The notes under the pieces: generated by a model
The model's database searches: none
The model's input: only the letters and a program-made list of their open reading frames with translations
What the model was told of the DNA's origin: nothing
DNA from: Tsuneonella rigui
GTDB taxonomy: Bacteria > Pseudomonadota > Alphaproteobacteria > Sphingomonadales > Sphingomonadaceae
Direction of reading: 5' to 3'
Assembly (NCBI RefSeq): GCF_003958625.1
Contig: NZ_RSEL01000017.1
Coordinates: 1-39,667 of the forward strand
Length of the DNA: 39,667 nt
Translations under genes and position numbers: made by a program
Shown: positions 6,871-14,859 of the stretch, in pieces
Layout: the number at the start of each line of letters is the position of its first letter
Position numbering within the stretch: the first letter of the stretch is position 1

Positions 6871-8940
6871 ATGGGTGCACGGCACAACCGCATCGCCGAT
6901 CGCGCGTTCGCGCACGTGCCGGCCGCGCTGATGCTGTGCTGCGCGGCCGAAGCCCATGCGTCCGAGCCAGCCAACCCGATCGTCGTCACCGGGGAACGCC
7001 AGCGGCGGCCGGTGGTGGATACGCCGTCGAGCGTGGCGGTCGTCTCGGGCGATGAGCTCGACCGACAGATCGGCTCCACTCGAATCGAAGATGTCCTGAC
7101 GGCGATCCCCAACGTGCAGATCGGCTCGGGGAGCGAAGGACCGACCATTCGCGGGCAGGACGGCAACGGCCCGCTGCGCGATCTGCCCGCATTCCTGAGC
7201 GGCAACCGGCCACGGGTGACGCTCCAGATCGATGGCCGCCCGATCGGCTACAACGAGCTCGCCTATGGCGTCGCGAACCTATGGGACCTCGACCGGGTCG
7301 AGGTCTACCGCAGTCCGCAGACGACCACCCAGGGCCGCAACGCGATCGCCGGGGCGATCTTCGCTTATACTAGGAATCCGACCTTCGAATGGGAAGGCCG
7401 CGCGCGCGGGCTAATCGGGACATACGATACGCGGCAGCTCTCCGCGGTCGTCTCGGGACCGGTGGTCGATGACGCTCTCGCGTTTCGGCTGTCGGGCGAT
7501 GTCCGCGCGAGCCGCCCGGCGAGCCGGATCACCGCGCCCGGGGCGGGGATCGACTACAATCGCGATCGCTATCAAATACTCCGCCTGAAGCTGCTCGCAA
7601 CGCCGCCCGGTACGGAAGGTCTCCGGCTCACCGCGACCGCGACGCATAATCGGTCGGCCGGCCCGCAGATCGAAGGCGTGCGGGCGCCGTTCGATGCGCG
7701 CCGCGACCCAGAAGCCACCTACGGCTTTTTTGATCTCCGCGTCGATTCTGCCGCAGTGCAGGGAGAATGGGACTTCGCCCCCGGCTGGACAGCCGCGCTC
7801 ACCGCGACCGCCGGCGATGCGACGATCCGCCGAACCGCTCCGCCCGGGTTCGGCGTGACCGCGGTGAAGGGACGCGACTATGGCCTCGAGAACATCGTCA
7901 CCTGGCGGCCCAATGACACCACGACACTGTTGCTGGGCGCAAACTGGTCGCGCGCGACGCTGGGGCAGGAAATCGATCTCACCGCAGCGCTTCTAGGCCG
8001 CGGGGTTTTCACCGATGCCCAAGAATCGCTCGGGCTGTTCGGGCAGGCCGAGTGGCTGCCGGTGCCGCGCCTCAGGCTCGCAGCCGGAGTCCGCTACCAG
8101 CGCGATGCGCAGGATCGCACGGGCCTGCTCGGTATCGGCACTCCCGCGCCGCAAGCGCTGGACTTTCACCGCGTGTTCGAGCGCATACTGCCGCGCCTGA
8201 GCGCGACCTGGAAGCTGTCCGACGGCGTCCACGTGGGCGCGCTGGTACAGCAGGCTTACAATCCGGGTGGGGTCAGCCTCGATGCCCGGCGCCGCTTGGT
8301 GCAGACCTTCGAAGCGGAGACCCTTTGGGACTATGAGCTGTTCGTGCGCGTCGCCGATCCTGCCGCGACGCTCAGCGGGTCGCTCAACGCTTTCTATTAC
8401 GACCAAGCCAATCCGCAGCGGACCCTGCAGCGCCAGATCGTTACTCCGGCCGGTATCGTCACCATTGCGGAGATCGGCAACGCGATCGCGGGGCGCAGTT
8501 ACGGCGCGGAGTTCGAGGAGCGCTGGCGCCCGTCGAACCGCCTGACCCTGTCGGCGGCAGTGGGCATCTTGCGCACCCGGCTGACCGGCACGGCCTCGGC
8601 CACCGACCCGCTGCTGGGCAAGGAATTCCAGCTCTCCCCGCGCTTGACGGCTTCCGCTGCCGCCGAGTGGCGCCCGCTTGATCGCTTGCTTCTCTGGCTA
8701 CGGGCACGCCATCACAGCGGCTACTTCAGCGACGACGTCAACGATCCTGCGCGCCGGGTGGCCGCGGCCGAGGTGGTCGACGCGAACGCGACCTGGACGG
8801 TGGGCGATCTCGCGGTCTCTGCTTATCTGCGCAACGCTTTTGATGCTTTCTACCTGACCTACCACAGCGGACCGGGCTCGCGCCTGGCGGTGGCCGGCGA
8901 TCCGCGTGAGGCGGGGCTCTCGGTCGATTTGCGGTTTTGA
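6871..8940 (+). CDS. TonB-dependent outer-membrane receptor
   Basis: A 689-residue receptor with a signal peptide ending near 'EAHAS', then a TonB-box-like segment 'NPIVVTGER'. A plug domain covers about residues 45-165 ('SSVAVVSGDELDRQIG', 'VEVYRSPQTTTQGRNAIAGAI'), and a 22-strand type barrel runs to the C-terminal Phe ('SVDLRF'). It should import a ligand with energy from TonB-ExbBD; the substrate cannot be read from the sequence. It is divergent from the lipoprotein-Slam operon across operator array B and is followed at once by the winged-helix regulator. In TbpAB- and HpuAB-like systems a TonB receptor pairs with a surface lipoprotein, and the same division of labour is inferred here. No strong ribosome-binding site was seen at this start. 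Confidence 0.85.
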   Translation: MGARHNRIADRAFAHVPAALMLCCAAEAHASEPANPIVVTGERQRRPVVDTPSSVAVVSGDELDRQIGSTRIEDVLTAIPNVQIGSGSEGPTIRGQDGNGPLRDLPAFLSGNRPRVTLQIDGRPIGYNELAYGVANLWDLDRVEVYRSPQTTTQGRNAIAGAIFAYTRNPTFEWEGRARGLIGTYDTRQLSAVVSGPVVDDALAFRLSGDVRASRPASRITAPGAGIDYNRDRYQILRLKLLATPPGTEGLRLTATATHNRSAGPQIEGVRAPFDARRDPEATYGFFDLRVDSAAVQGEWDFAPGWTAALTATAGDATIRRTAPPGFGVTAVKGRDYGLENIVTWRPNDTTTLLLGANWSRATLGQEIDLTAALLGRGVFTDAQESLGLFGQAEWLPVPRLRLAAGVRYQRDAQDRTGLLGIGTPAPQALDFHRVFERILPRLSATWKLSDGVHVGALVQQAYNPGGVSLDARRRLVQTFEAETLWDYELFVRVADPAATLSGSLNAFYYDQANPQRTLQRQIVTPAGIVTIAEIGNAIAGRSYGAEFEERWRPSNRLTLSAAVGILRTRLTGTASATDPLLGKEFQLSPRLTASAAAEWRPLDRLLLWLRARHHSGYFSDDVNDPARRVAAAEVVDANATWTVGDLAVSAYLRNAFDAFYLTYHSGPGSRLAVAGDPREAGLSVDLRF

Positions 8941-8983
8941 ATGGCCCTCGCGGGCAGCAGCGTCATTCGCTAGATGTGCACCG

Positions 8984-10525
8984 GTGAACGACGGTCAGGT
9001 GCCTTTATCTTCCACACTGCGCGCGACCGCTCAGCCGCTCGCCGCGCGCGCCGATTTTCGCGCCGGCGACCTGCTGATCCGCCCCTCCATGCTGTCTATC
9101 GAAGGACCTGGCGGTAGCGCCAAGGGAGAGCCGCGGGTCATCCGGGTGCTGGTTGCGCTCGCTGACGCGCAAGGCGGCGTGCTGTCGCGTGACATGCTGC
9201 TGGAACAGTGCTGGGATGGCCTGATCGTCGGCGACGACGCGATCAATCGCGCGGTCGCCGAGCTGCGGCGGCTGATCGCGTCGGTTGGCGGGCAAGTCGA
9301 GGTGCAGACCGTCCCACGGGTGGGCTACCGGCTGGAAGCGGGGGATGTCCTGGCTCAGAGTACCGAGGAGAAGCGACCCACTGCTGGCGCCAGCCGCTCC
9401 AGTCGCCGCGCGATGCTGATCGGCGGGGCCGCGTTGCTTGCCGTGGGAGCGGGCGGGACGGCGCTCTATTTAGACCGCAGCCAACGCGGCACGGTGGACG
9501 AGCTGATCGAACGAGGCCGCGTGCTGCAGGCCACGGGCGGCCCCGACACCAAGCAACGCGCCGCCGCGCTGTTTCGGCAAGCGATCGAAGCCGATCCCGG
9601 GCGCGCCGACGCGTGGGGGTGGCTTGCGGCAGTCACTATCGGCAGCGGTAAGGCCATTGCACACGCGCAGCGCGCCCTTGCGCTCGATCCGAGCGAACCC
9701 AACGCGCGCGCGGTGATGGCTGTCGAACGGCTCGATCTCGATGACTGGATCACGTACGAAGACACGTTGCTCGGTATCGTGCGCGATGCCCCCGAATGTG
9801 CCCTCGCGCTCGCGCAGATCGTCCTGTTTTACCAAGGCATGGGTCGGTGCGTGGATTCGCTGCGCTACAACGAGCGCGCTATTGCGGTCGAGCCGTTCAA
9901 TCCCGCGCATCAGGCTCGCCGGTCTATGAAGCACTGGATCTTCGGCGATCTCGCCAAGTGCGATCAGGTGGCCAATCGCGCGATGCAGCTCTGGCCGCGC
10001 GAGCCGATCGTGTGGAACGCGCGGATGATCACGCTCGCTTTTACCGACCGCCCGTACGCTGCCGGGGTGCTGCTCGACGACAAGGCCAAGCGGCCAGGCA
10101 ACCTCAGCCCACCAACGATAGGGGCATGGCGCGCGACCTTGCAGGCCATCGCCGATCGCCGTGCGGGTCCTTCGCGAAACGATGTGGCGGTCATGGTTGA
10201 CACTGCGATGCAGTCGCCGGGCATGGCGGCCAATGCGATCATGGCCCTCTCGTACATCGGCTTGCTCGATGAGGCCTATCAGGTCGCCGACGGCCTGCTG
10301 ACCCAGAGCGGTCAGGTAGTGCAGCGCACCAGCGGCTCGCTCGCGCGCGACATTTACGCCGGCCCGGTGTGGGGTCGCACCCAGTTCGTGTTCGTGCCGG
10401 CGTGCGCGAACTTGCGCAACGATCGGCGGTTCACCGCCTTGTGTGCGCGGACGGGCCACCTCGCGTATTGGCAGAAGCGCGGGATTGGTCCCGACAAGTT
10501 CGTCAGGGGATCGATCAAGCTCTAG
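8984..10525 (+). CDS. CadC-like membrane regulator: winged helix, one TM helix, TPR-like sensor
   Basis: About 513 residues from a GTG at 8984; a GTG at 8999 is also possible, and longer starts fall inside the receptor gene. Residues about 25-120 form an OmpR/PhoB-type winged helix ('GVLSRDMLLEQCW', 'DDAINRAVAELRRLI', 'VQTVPRVGYRL'). Residues 143-163 are a single transmembrane helix. Residues about 175-500 are helical TPR-like repeats predicted in the periplasm ('AALFRQAIEADPGRADAWGWL', quoted in part). There is no receiver domain, so it would be a one-component regulator like CadC/ToxR. It is the only regulator in the cluster, and its DNA-binding class suits the four 11-bp repeat arrays. The regulator-operator link is inference. 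Confidence 0.8.
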   Translation: MNDGQVPLSSTLRATAQPLAARADFRAGDLLIRPSMLSIEGPGGSAKGEPRVIRVLVALADAQGGVLSRDMLLEQCWDGLIVGDDAINRAVAELRRLIASVGGQVEVQTVPRVGYRLEAGDVLAQSTEEKRPTAGASRSSRRAMLIGGAALLAVGAGGTALYLDRSQRGTVDELIERGRVLQATGGPDTKQRAAALFRQAIEADPGRADAWGWLAAVTIGSGKAIAHAQRALALDPSEPNARAVMAVERLDLDDWITYEDTLLGIVRDAPECALALAQIVLFYQGMGRCVDSLRYNERAIAVEPFNPAHQARRSMKHWIFGDLAKCDQVANRAMQLWPREPIVWNARMITLAFTDRPYAAGVLLDDKAKRPGNLSPPTIGAWRATLQAIADRRAGPSRNDVAVMVDTAMQSPGMAANAIMALSYIGLLDEAYQVADGLLTQSGQVVQRTSGSLARDIYAGPVWGRTQFVFVPACANLRNDRRFTALCARTGHLAYWQKRGIGPDKFVRGSIKL

Positions 10526-10547
10526 CGCGCTGTGTAACGCAAGCTTC

Positions 10548-10591
10548 CATCGGCAAAGCATCGGCGAAATGTCGGGCGGTCATCATGGCCT
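10548..10591 (+). promoter_or_regulatory. Operator array C: 11-bp direct repeats before the second lipoprotein gene
   Basis: ATC/GTC triplets recur at 10549, 10560, 10571 and 10582, exactly 11 bases apart. The first two units are CATCGGCAAAG and CATCGGCGAAA. The last unit reads CATCATGGCCT, also present in array D. The array ends about 55 bases before the ATG at 10644. Confidence 0.7.
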
Positions 10592-10643
10592 TGATGTCCG
10601 CGCGCCGCGAAGCTGCTCCACCAACTCAAGTGGAGGACCAGCC

Positions 10644-11627
10644 ATGTTCCGCGCACCTGCCAAAGCCTCGTTGATCGCGCTCGTGCTGCTAGCCGGGGGG
10701 TGCGGCGGCGATGAAGTGGCCCGCATCGCTTCGGCGCCCGTGCCGCTGGCGACGCCCACGCCCTCACCGACACCGACGCCGACACCTACACCGCCTCCGG
10801 TGGCGGAAGGCTTTGCGCTTAAAAGCGACAAGCCGTTCGTCACGTACGGCCTCTCCGAAGTCGACACCTTAGGTTCCGCGTCCAGCCTCTCAGGGTCGAA
10901 GGATAACGAGAAGTTCGTCGCCACCCGTCCGGGCAGCCGCGATCAGAGGGTCGACTTCAGCTACAATAGCGCGACCGGCGAATATTCGCTGGCCTTGCCC
11001 GACGGGCTGGCCGACAAGCTGATCCCCATCGGGCAGCAGTCGACCAACTGGTCGGCGCATCGCGTGAGCGATGGCACGCATGCCGAGGCCTATGTCTCGC
11101 TTCCCAAGCCCGGCAGTGAATGGTCCCCTTATTCCTACTCGCACTTCGGCTACTGGGAGCAAACGGGCGCCGATGCCGGCCTGACGCGAACCTACGGCGT
11201 ATTCGCCTACGGAAGCGAAACGCCCGCCTCCGGCGTGCCGGTCACCGGGACCGGAACATACAACGCATCGATCTTCGCAACGTCGACCGCCGATCCTTTC
11301 TGGGTCGACGGGACGGCGAAACTGGTGTTCGATTTCGGCAAGGGGACGCTTAGCGGCTGGATCCACCCGGTGCACCAGACCAATGGCTGGTATCCCGATT
11401 ACGACTACGACTACGGCCAGTTCGATTTCGTCCAGACGCTCTACGCGTCCGGCAGCGCGCGCTACTCGGGCAAGTTCGCCAAGGACGGCACCACGCTGGA
11501 GGGTTCATTCTTCGAAGGCAGCCTGACCGGGCCCTCGGCTTCGGAAACAGTAGCGCGCTTCGTCGCCCCGTTCGTGCGCAACGGCCAGCCCGGATCGATC
11601 AGCGGGGTGTGGGTCGGCAAGAAATGA
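10644..11627 (+). CDS. TbpB-like surface lipoprotein, paralogue of 5691-6683
   Basis: A 327-residue lipoprotein. The signal ends in the lipobox 'LAGGC', followed by a Pro/Thr repeat linker (about residues 36-51) and a beta-rich body. 'YSHFGYWEQTG ... TYGVFAYGSETPASGVPVTGTGTYNA' (discontinuous quotation) aligns with 'YVSFVDLYAQA ... YGFFAVAQPTKAGDVPTTGTASYTG' of the other lipoprotein, so they are clear paralogues of TbpB-like barrel type. 'VFDFGKGTLSGWI' is the matching strand pair. A Tyr/Asp-rich loop ('YPDYDYDYGQFD') is unique to this one. The start has GGAGG about 8 bases upstream. It follows the regulator on the same strand but has its own operator array C. It is a likely second cargo of the Slam at 4334. 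Confidence 0.8.
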   Translation: MFRAPAKASLIALVLLAGGCGGDEVARIASAPVPLATPTPSPTPTPTPTPPPVAEGFALKSDKPFVTYGLSEVDTLGSASSLSGSKDNEKFVATRPGSRDQRVDFSYNSATGEYSLALPDGLADKLIPIGQQSTNWSAHRVSDGTHAEAYVSLPKPGSEWSPYSYSHFGYWEQTGADAGLTRTYGVFAYGSETPASGVPVTGTGTYNASIFATSTADPFWVDGTAKLVFDFGKGTLSGWIHPVHQTNGWYPDYDYDYGQFDFVQTLYASGSARYSGKFAKDGTTLEGSFFEGSLTGPSASETVARFVAPFVRNGQPGSISGVWVGKK

Positions 11628-11630
11628 AAA

Positions 11631-11674
11631 AATCAGCCAAGCATCGGCGTGCCAACGGCGCCCCATCATGGCCT
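11631..11674 (+). promoter_or_regulatory. Operator array D: 11-bp direct repeats before the second small secreted gene
   Basis: ATC, ATC, AAC and ATC recur at 11632, 11643, 11654 and 11665, 11 bases apart, in the same orientation to the downstream gene as arrays A-C. The unit CATCATGGCCT is shared with array C. It lies about 70 bases before the ATG at 11745. Confidence 0.65.
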
Positions 11675-11744
11675 GATGATCGGCTTCGCGAGAGGTTTGT
11701 GACCGTCCCGCAATCCGGCGGGTTAGAACAAGGAGCATCCTCCA

Positions 11745-12056
11745 ATGAAGATCGTTCTTACCGCGCTTGGCGTGGCCGCCGTTTTGGTCGCCTCGCCGGC
11801 CGTCGCCAATCACATCTTTACCCCCACTGCCTTCGACACGCGGGGTGAATGCGAATCCGAGAACGCGCGGCTCAGCAACGACGATGCCGAGCGGCAATTC
11901 CCGCTGCGACCCGACCTGTTCTCGAGCCTAGGGGAGGCGCGCAGTTTCATGACCCGCGCATTCACCTGCGAATACGATGCCGACGAGGACGCCTGGTTCC
12001 TTACCGACCATCGCAGGGAAATCATCGCCAGCGACTGGTTCAAGCGGCGGCAGTAA
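11745..12056 (+). CDS. Small secreted two-cysteine protein, paralogue of 3870-4139
   Basis: A 103-residue precursor with signal peptide 'MKIVLTALGVAAVLVASPAVA'. The mature part carries 'FDTRGECESEN' and 'CEYDADEDAWFLTDHRRE', the same spacing and residues as in the gene at 3870. Two Cys (one per motif) could pair. The ribosome-binding site is AAGGAG about 10 bases upstream. It is preceded by operator array D and follows the second lipoprotein gene. The lipoprotein-plus-small-secreted-protein arrangement occurs on both sides of the cluster, suggesting duplication of a pair. Function unknown. Confidence 0.75.
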   Translation: MKIVLTALGVAAVLVASPAVANHIFTPTAFDTRGECESENARLSNDDAERQFPLRPDLFSSLGEARSFMTRAFTCEYDADEDAWFLTDHRREIIASDWFKRRQ

Positions 12057-12391
12057 AAGGTTATCAGTGTGCTCCGGGCGCGCTTACCGTAGCGTGCCTG
12101 GAGAGTATCCCGCCTTCCGAACTTGACGGGCCCTCGAACGCCCGGACGCCGAGTTTTAGGGCAAGCTATTTGTGTGGGACGCTGGATTTCGCCCGCGCCA
12201 AGCAAGAAATGGCGAGAGGCGCAGATCCAAAAATTCGGTCGGGTAAACGATGGCTGCTATAAGGCCGCATGTGCATCATCCGAATGACTGGGTTTGGGCG
12301 CAAAGCAGCCGCCATGACAATCGGCCAAAGTAGGGCTAGGATTAGGGTTCGCAAATTAGCGGTCTAAAAGACAACGCAATTTCAGAGCGAT
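12057..12391. other. Intergenic stretch before the tRNA-Ser remnant
   Basis: About 335 bases with no convincing gene. Short frames on both strands lack ribosome-binding sites and recognisable domains. It is bounded on the right by the tRNA-Ser 3' fragment and is probably the inner end of an integrated island. Confidence 0.45.
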
Positions 12392-12424
12392 GTCGCAAGG
12401 GTTCGAATCCCTCCGTCTCCGCCA
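12392..12424 (+). pseudogene. 3' fragment of a tRNA-Ser gene (probable island attachment site)
   Basis: The last 33 bases match the T arm and acceptor end of a tRNA-Ser: T loop TTCGAAT flanked by GGG/CCC, acceptor 3' strand CGTCTCC, discriminator G and encoded CCA. The matching 5' acceptor strand (GGAGACG) and the rest of the tRNA are absent upstream. A terminator follows at once, as at the intact tRNA-Ser at 37.9 kb. Displaced tRNA 3' ends are typical of one end of an element integrated into a tRNA gene. The orientation puts the element, and the restored intact tRNA, to the left. Confidence 0.7.
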
Positions 12425-12555
12425 GCAAAAAGGCCTCCGCGTCGCGGGGGCCTTTTTGCTGTTGGGGATGCGAGCGGTGGACGAACCCTAGGGTTCGGAG
12501 CCGGAGCGAAGCGCAGGCGGCCGCAGCGCAGCGAAGGCCAATCCCTCTGTCCTCT
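12406..12555 (+). repeat. tRNA-tail module, copy A
   Basis: A unit of about 135 bases follows the tRNA-Ser fragment: terminator hairpin, a CGAACCC-TA-GGGTTCG palindrome (12482-12497), a GC-rich segment, and then a second imperfect copy of the tRNA's own 3' tail (AATCCCTCTGTC at 12540, against AATCCCTCCGTC at 12406). The same layout and similar sequence occur in reverse orientation at 37751-37900 next to a different tRNA-Ser. Confidence 0.7.
12424..12460 (+). terminator. Intrinsic terminator after the tRNA-Ser fragment
   Basis: Perfect 12-bp inverted repeat AGCAAAAAGGCC / GGCCTTTTTGCT at 12424-12435 and 12449-12460, with the T run inside the 3' arm. The same hairpin follows the intact tRNA-Ser at 37846-37882. 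Confidence 0.8.
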
Positions 12556-12602
12556 CAACCCATCCCCTTGGCGCAATGAACCGACCCGTCTAGCGCGACC
12601 CT

Positions 12603-14630
12603 ATGCGTCGCTACCCAGCCTTGTTGTATCTCTGCTGTGGCGTACCACTGGCGCTGCTAGCGACACCCGCACTGGCCCAGCAGGCTCAGGCCGACGACAA
12701 ACCCGTCATCGTCGTCACCGGCAACGGCCTCCCCGATACTCCCGCGACACCCGCGTACGACACCGCGGTGCTCGGCCGGGAAGCGCTGACCTCAACCGCT
12801 TCGGGCCGCATCGAGGACGCACTCGCCGCGGTCGCCGGCTTCCAGCAGTTCCGCCGCTCGGACAGCCGCTCGTCGAACCCCAGCGCGCAGGGCGTGACGC
12901 TACGCGCCCTCGGCGGCAATGCCTCGAGCCGGGCGCAAGTGTTGCTCGACGGCGTGCCGATGGCCGATCCGTTCTTCGGCTACATCCCCCTGAGCGCGAT
13001 CGCGCCCGAACGCCTGGCGAGCGCACGAGTGACGCGCGGCGGCGGTTCGGGGCCGTTCGGCGCGGGCGCACTCGCGGGGACGATCGAGCTTACTAGCGCC
13101 GATGCCGCGGCGCTCGGCTTGGTGAGCGGACAGGCGCTGGTCAACGACCGCGGCGAGACCGAGGCGAGCGCGAGCTTCGCTCCGCAGCTCGGAGCAGGCT
13201 TCGCGGTGCTGTCAGGCCGATGGGACCGCGGCCAAGGGTTCTGGACCACGCCCCTCGCGCAGCGCGTGCCAGCCAGCGTGCGTGCAGCTTACGATTCGTG
13301 GTCGGTCCAGCTCCGCGCCGTCGCACCGCTGACCGATACAATCGACCTGCAAGCGCGCGGCCTCGCCTTCCACGACACCCGCACGCTGCGCTTCGCCGGG
13401 GCTGACACGTCGATGGAGGGGCAGGACGCCTCGCTGCGCCTCGTCGGGCGCGGCAAGTGGCAGTTCGATCTCATCGGTTACGTCCAGGCGCGCAATTTCA
13501 CCAACGTGGTGGTGAGCTCGACGGCGTTCGTCCCGACACTCGACCAGCGCAACACGCCCGCGACCGGTGTTGGCGGCAAGCTCGAGGTGCGTCCGCCCAC
13601 CGGTGAGGCGAACGTGCTGCGCCTCGGCCTCGACTACCGCAAGTCAAGCGGCGAGCTGTCCGAGGACGCCATCAGCACCGCCACCGGTGCGGTTACTCAG
13701 CGGCGCAATGCGGGCGGCGTGAATACCGACCTTGGCCTGTTCGTCGAGGATGACCTTACGCTGGGTGTGGTGACCCTGACCGGCGGTGCGCGCGCCGATC
13801 GCTACACGATTTCGGACGGCTTCTTCGTGGCCCGCAATCCCGCTGGGCTGGCCGTCACCGACCGGCGCTTTGCGGATCGATCGGGGTGGGAGGCGTCGTT
13901 CCGCGGGGGCGCGGTCGCCCGGCTCGGCCGTAGGCTGCGCGTGCGCGCCGCAGCTTATACCGGCCTGCGGTTGCCGACGCTCAACGAGCTCTACCGTCCG
14001 TTTACGGTGTTCCCGGTGGTCACCCAGGCCAACGCCGAACTGCGCAACGAGCGGCTCGACGGCTACGAAGCCGGCATCGACTTCACGCCGTCGAGCACGG
14101 TCGATCTGTCGCTCACCGCGTTCGACAACCGGGTCAAGCAGGCGATCGCCAACGTCACCATCGGACCCAACCTGCGCGAACGGCAGAACATCGACGCGAT
14201 CCATGCGCGCGGGATCGAAGCCAGTGCGCAGCTCAAGTTCGGCAAGCTCTCGTTCGCCGGCTCGCTTGCATGGACCGATGCGGAGACGCGCGGATCGGGC
14301 GCGGCGGCGGCGCTCGACGGCAACCGGCCTGCACAAACGCCCCGCTGGACCGCGAGCGGTACGCTGAGCTGGCGGCCGGCAGCAGACGCCTTGGTCGCCG
14401 CCACGCTGCGGCACGTCGGCGATCAATTCGAGGACGATCTGGAGACCGATGTCCTGCCCGCCGCGACCACGCTCGACCTTTACGCGCAGGTTCCGCTGAG
14501 CGGCCGCGTTGCCCTGGTTCTTCGCGGAGAGAACCTGACCGGCGAGACGATCATCACGCGCAACCAGGCAGGCTCGATCGATATCGGCGCGCCGCGCACG
14601 CTGTGGGCCGGGATCAAGCTGGGGCTTTAG
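12603..14630 (+). CDS. TonB-dependent outer-membrane receptor
   Basis: A 675-residue receptor. It has a signal peptide ending 'TPALAQ', a TonB-box-like 'PVIVVTGNG', and a plug at about residues 50-170 ('EDALAAVAGFQQFRRSDSRS', 'LLDGVPMADPFFGYIPLSAI', 'RGGGSGPFGAGALAGTIEL'). A barrel follows, with the TonB receptor C-terminal pattern 'LRGENLTGE ... PRTLWAGIKLGL'. It lies just right of the tRNA-Ser remnant and lacks the 11-bp operator arrays, so it is probably core genome and not part of the Slam regulon. The substrate is not evident. Confidence 0.85.
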   Translation: MRRYPALLYLCCGVPLALLATPALAQQAQADDKPVIVVTGNGLPDTPATPAYDTAVLGREALTSTASGRIEDALAAVAGFQQFRRSDSRSSNPSAQGVTLRALGGNASSRAQVLLDGVPMADPFFGYIPLSAIAPERLASARVTRGGGSGPFGAGALAGTIELTSADAAALGLVSGQALVNDRGETEASASFAPQLGAGFAVLSGRWDRGQGFWTTPLAQRVPASVRAAYDSWSVQLRAVAPLTDTIDLQARGLAFHDTRTLRFAGADTSMEGQDASLRLVGRGKWQFDLIGYVQARNFTNVVVSSTAFVPTLDQRNTPATGVGGKLEVRPPTGEANVLRLGLDYRKSSGELSEDAISTATGAVTQRRNAGGVNTDLGLFVEDDLTLGVVTLTGGARADRYTISDGFFVARNPAGLAVTDRRFADRSGWEASFRGGAVARLGRRLRVRAAAYTGLRLPTLNELYRPFTVFPVVTQANAELRNERLDGYEAGIDFTPSSTVDLSLTAFDNRVKQAIANVTIGPNLRERQNIDAIHARGIEASAQLKFGKLSFAGSLAWTDAETRGSGAAAALDGNRPAQTPRWTASGTLSWRPAADALVAATLRHVGDQFEDDLETDVLPAATTLDLYAQVPLSGRVALVLRGENLTGETIITRNQAGSIDIGAPRTLWAGIKLGL

Positions 14631-14642
14631 CCTCTAACCCGC

Positions 14643-14795
14643 TCAGCGAAACGCGCGGCGAATCAGGTACACCAGCGCCACCGCCCCGGCGACCAGCACC
14701 GCGGGAGACGGCAGGGTGAGCGGCGCGCGCTCCCGATTGTCTTCCTCATCGTGAACGTAAGCGTGCGGTATGGCCGAATTGGGGATCGTGGACAT
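14643..14795 (-). CDS. Small single-pass membrane protein
   Basis: A 50-residue protein starting 'MSTIPNSAIPHAYVHDEEDN' and ending in a hydrophobic helix 'SPAVLVAGAVALVYLI' followed by RRAFR. It has an acidic N-terminal tail and a positive C-terminus. The start at 14795 has GAGGAA about 6 bases upstream, better than a start 12 codons earlier. It is convergent with the TonB receptor gene, with 12 bases between them. No family is recognised. Confidence 0.55.
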   Translation of the reverse strand: MSTIPNSAIPHAYVHDEEDNRERAPLTLPSPAVLVAGAVALVYLIRRAFR

Positions 14796-14859
14796 TGGCG
14801 TTCCTCGTGTGCGACAGGTCTGCCCCGTCAACGGACGCGTCCCCGCGCCGTTCCGAACG

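Noticed and set aside
12300-12340. Possible fifth operator array upstream of the TonB receptor at 12603
   Set aside because: Only a single unit-like match (AATCGGCCAAAG) is present, with no 11-base repetition, and it lies on the island side of the tRNA remnant.
12382-12576. Short minus-strand frame over the tRNA-Ser remnant ending 'GGDGGIRTLATSL'
   Set aside because: It is a translation of the tRNA tail, terminator and repeat module; a similar spurious frame overlaps tRNA-Ser at 37.9 kb.
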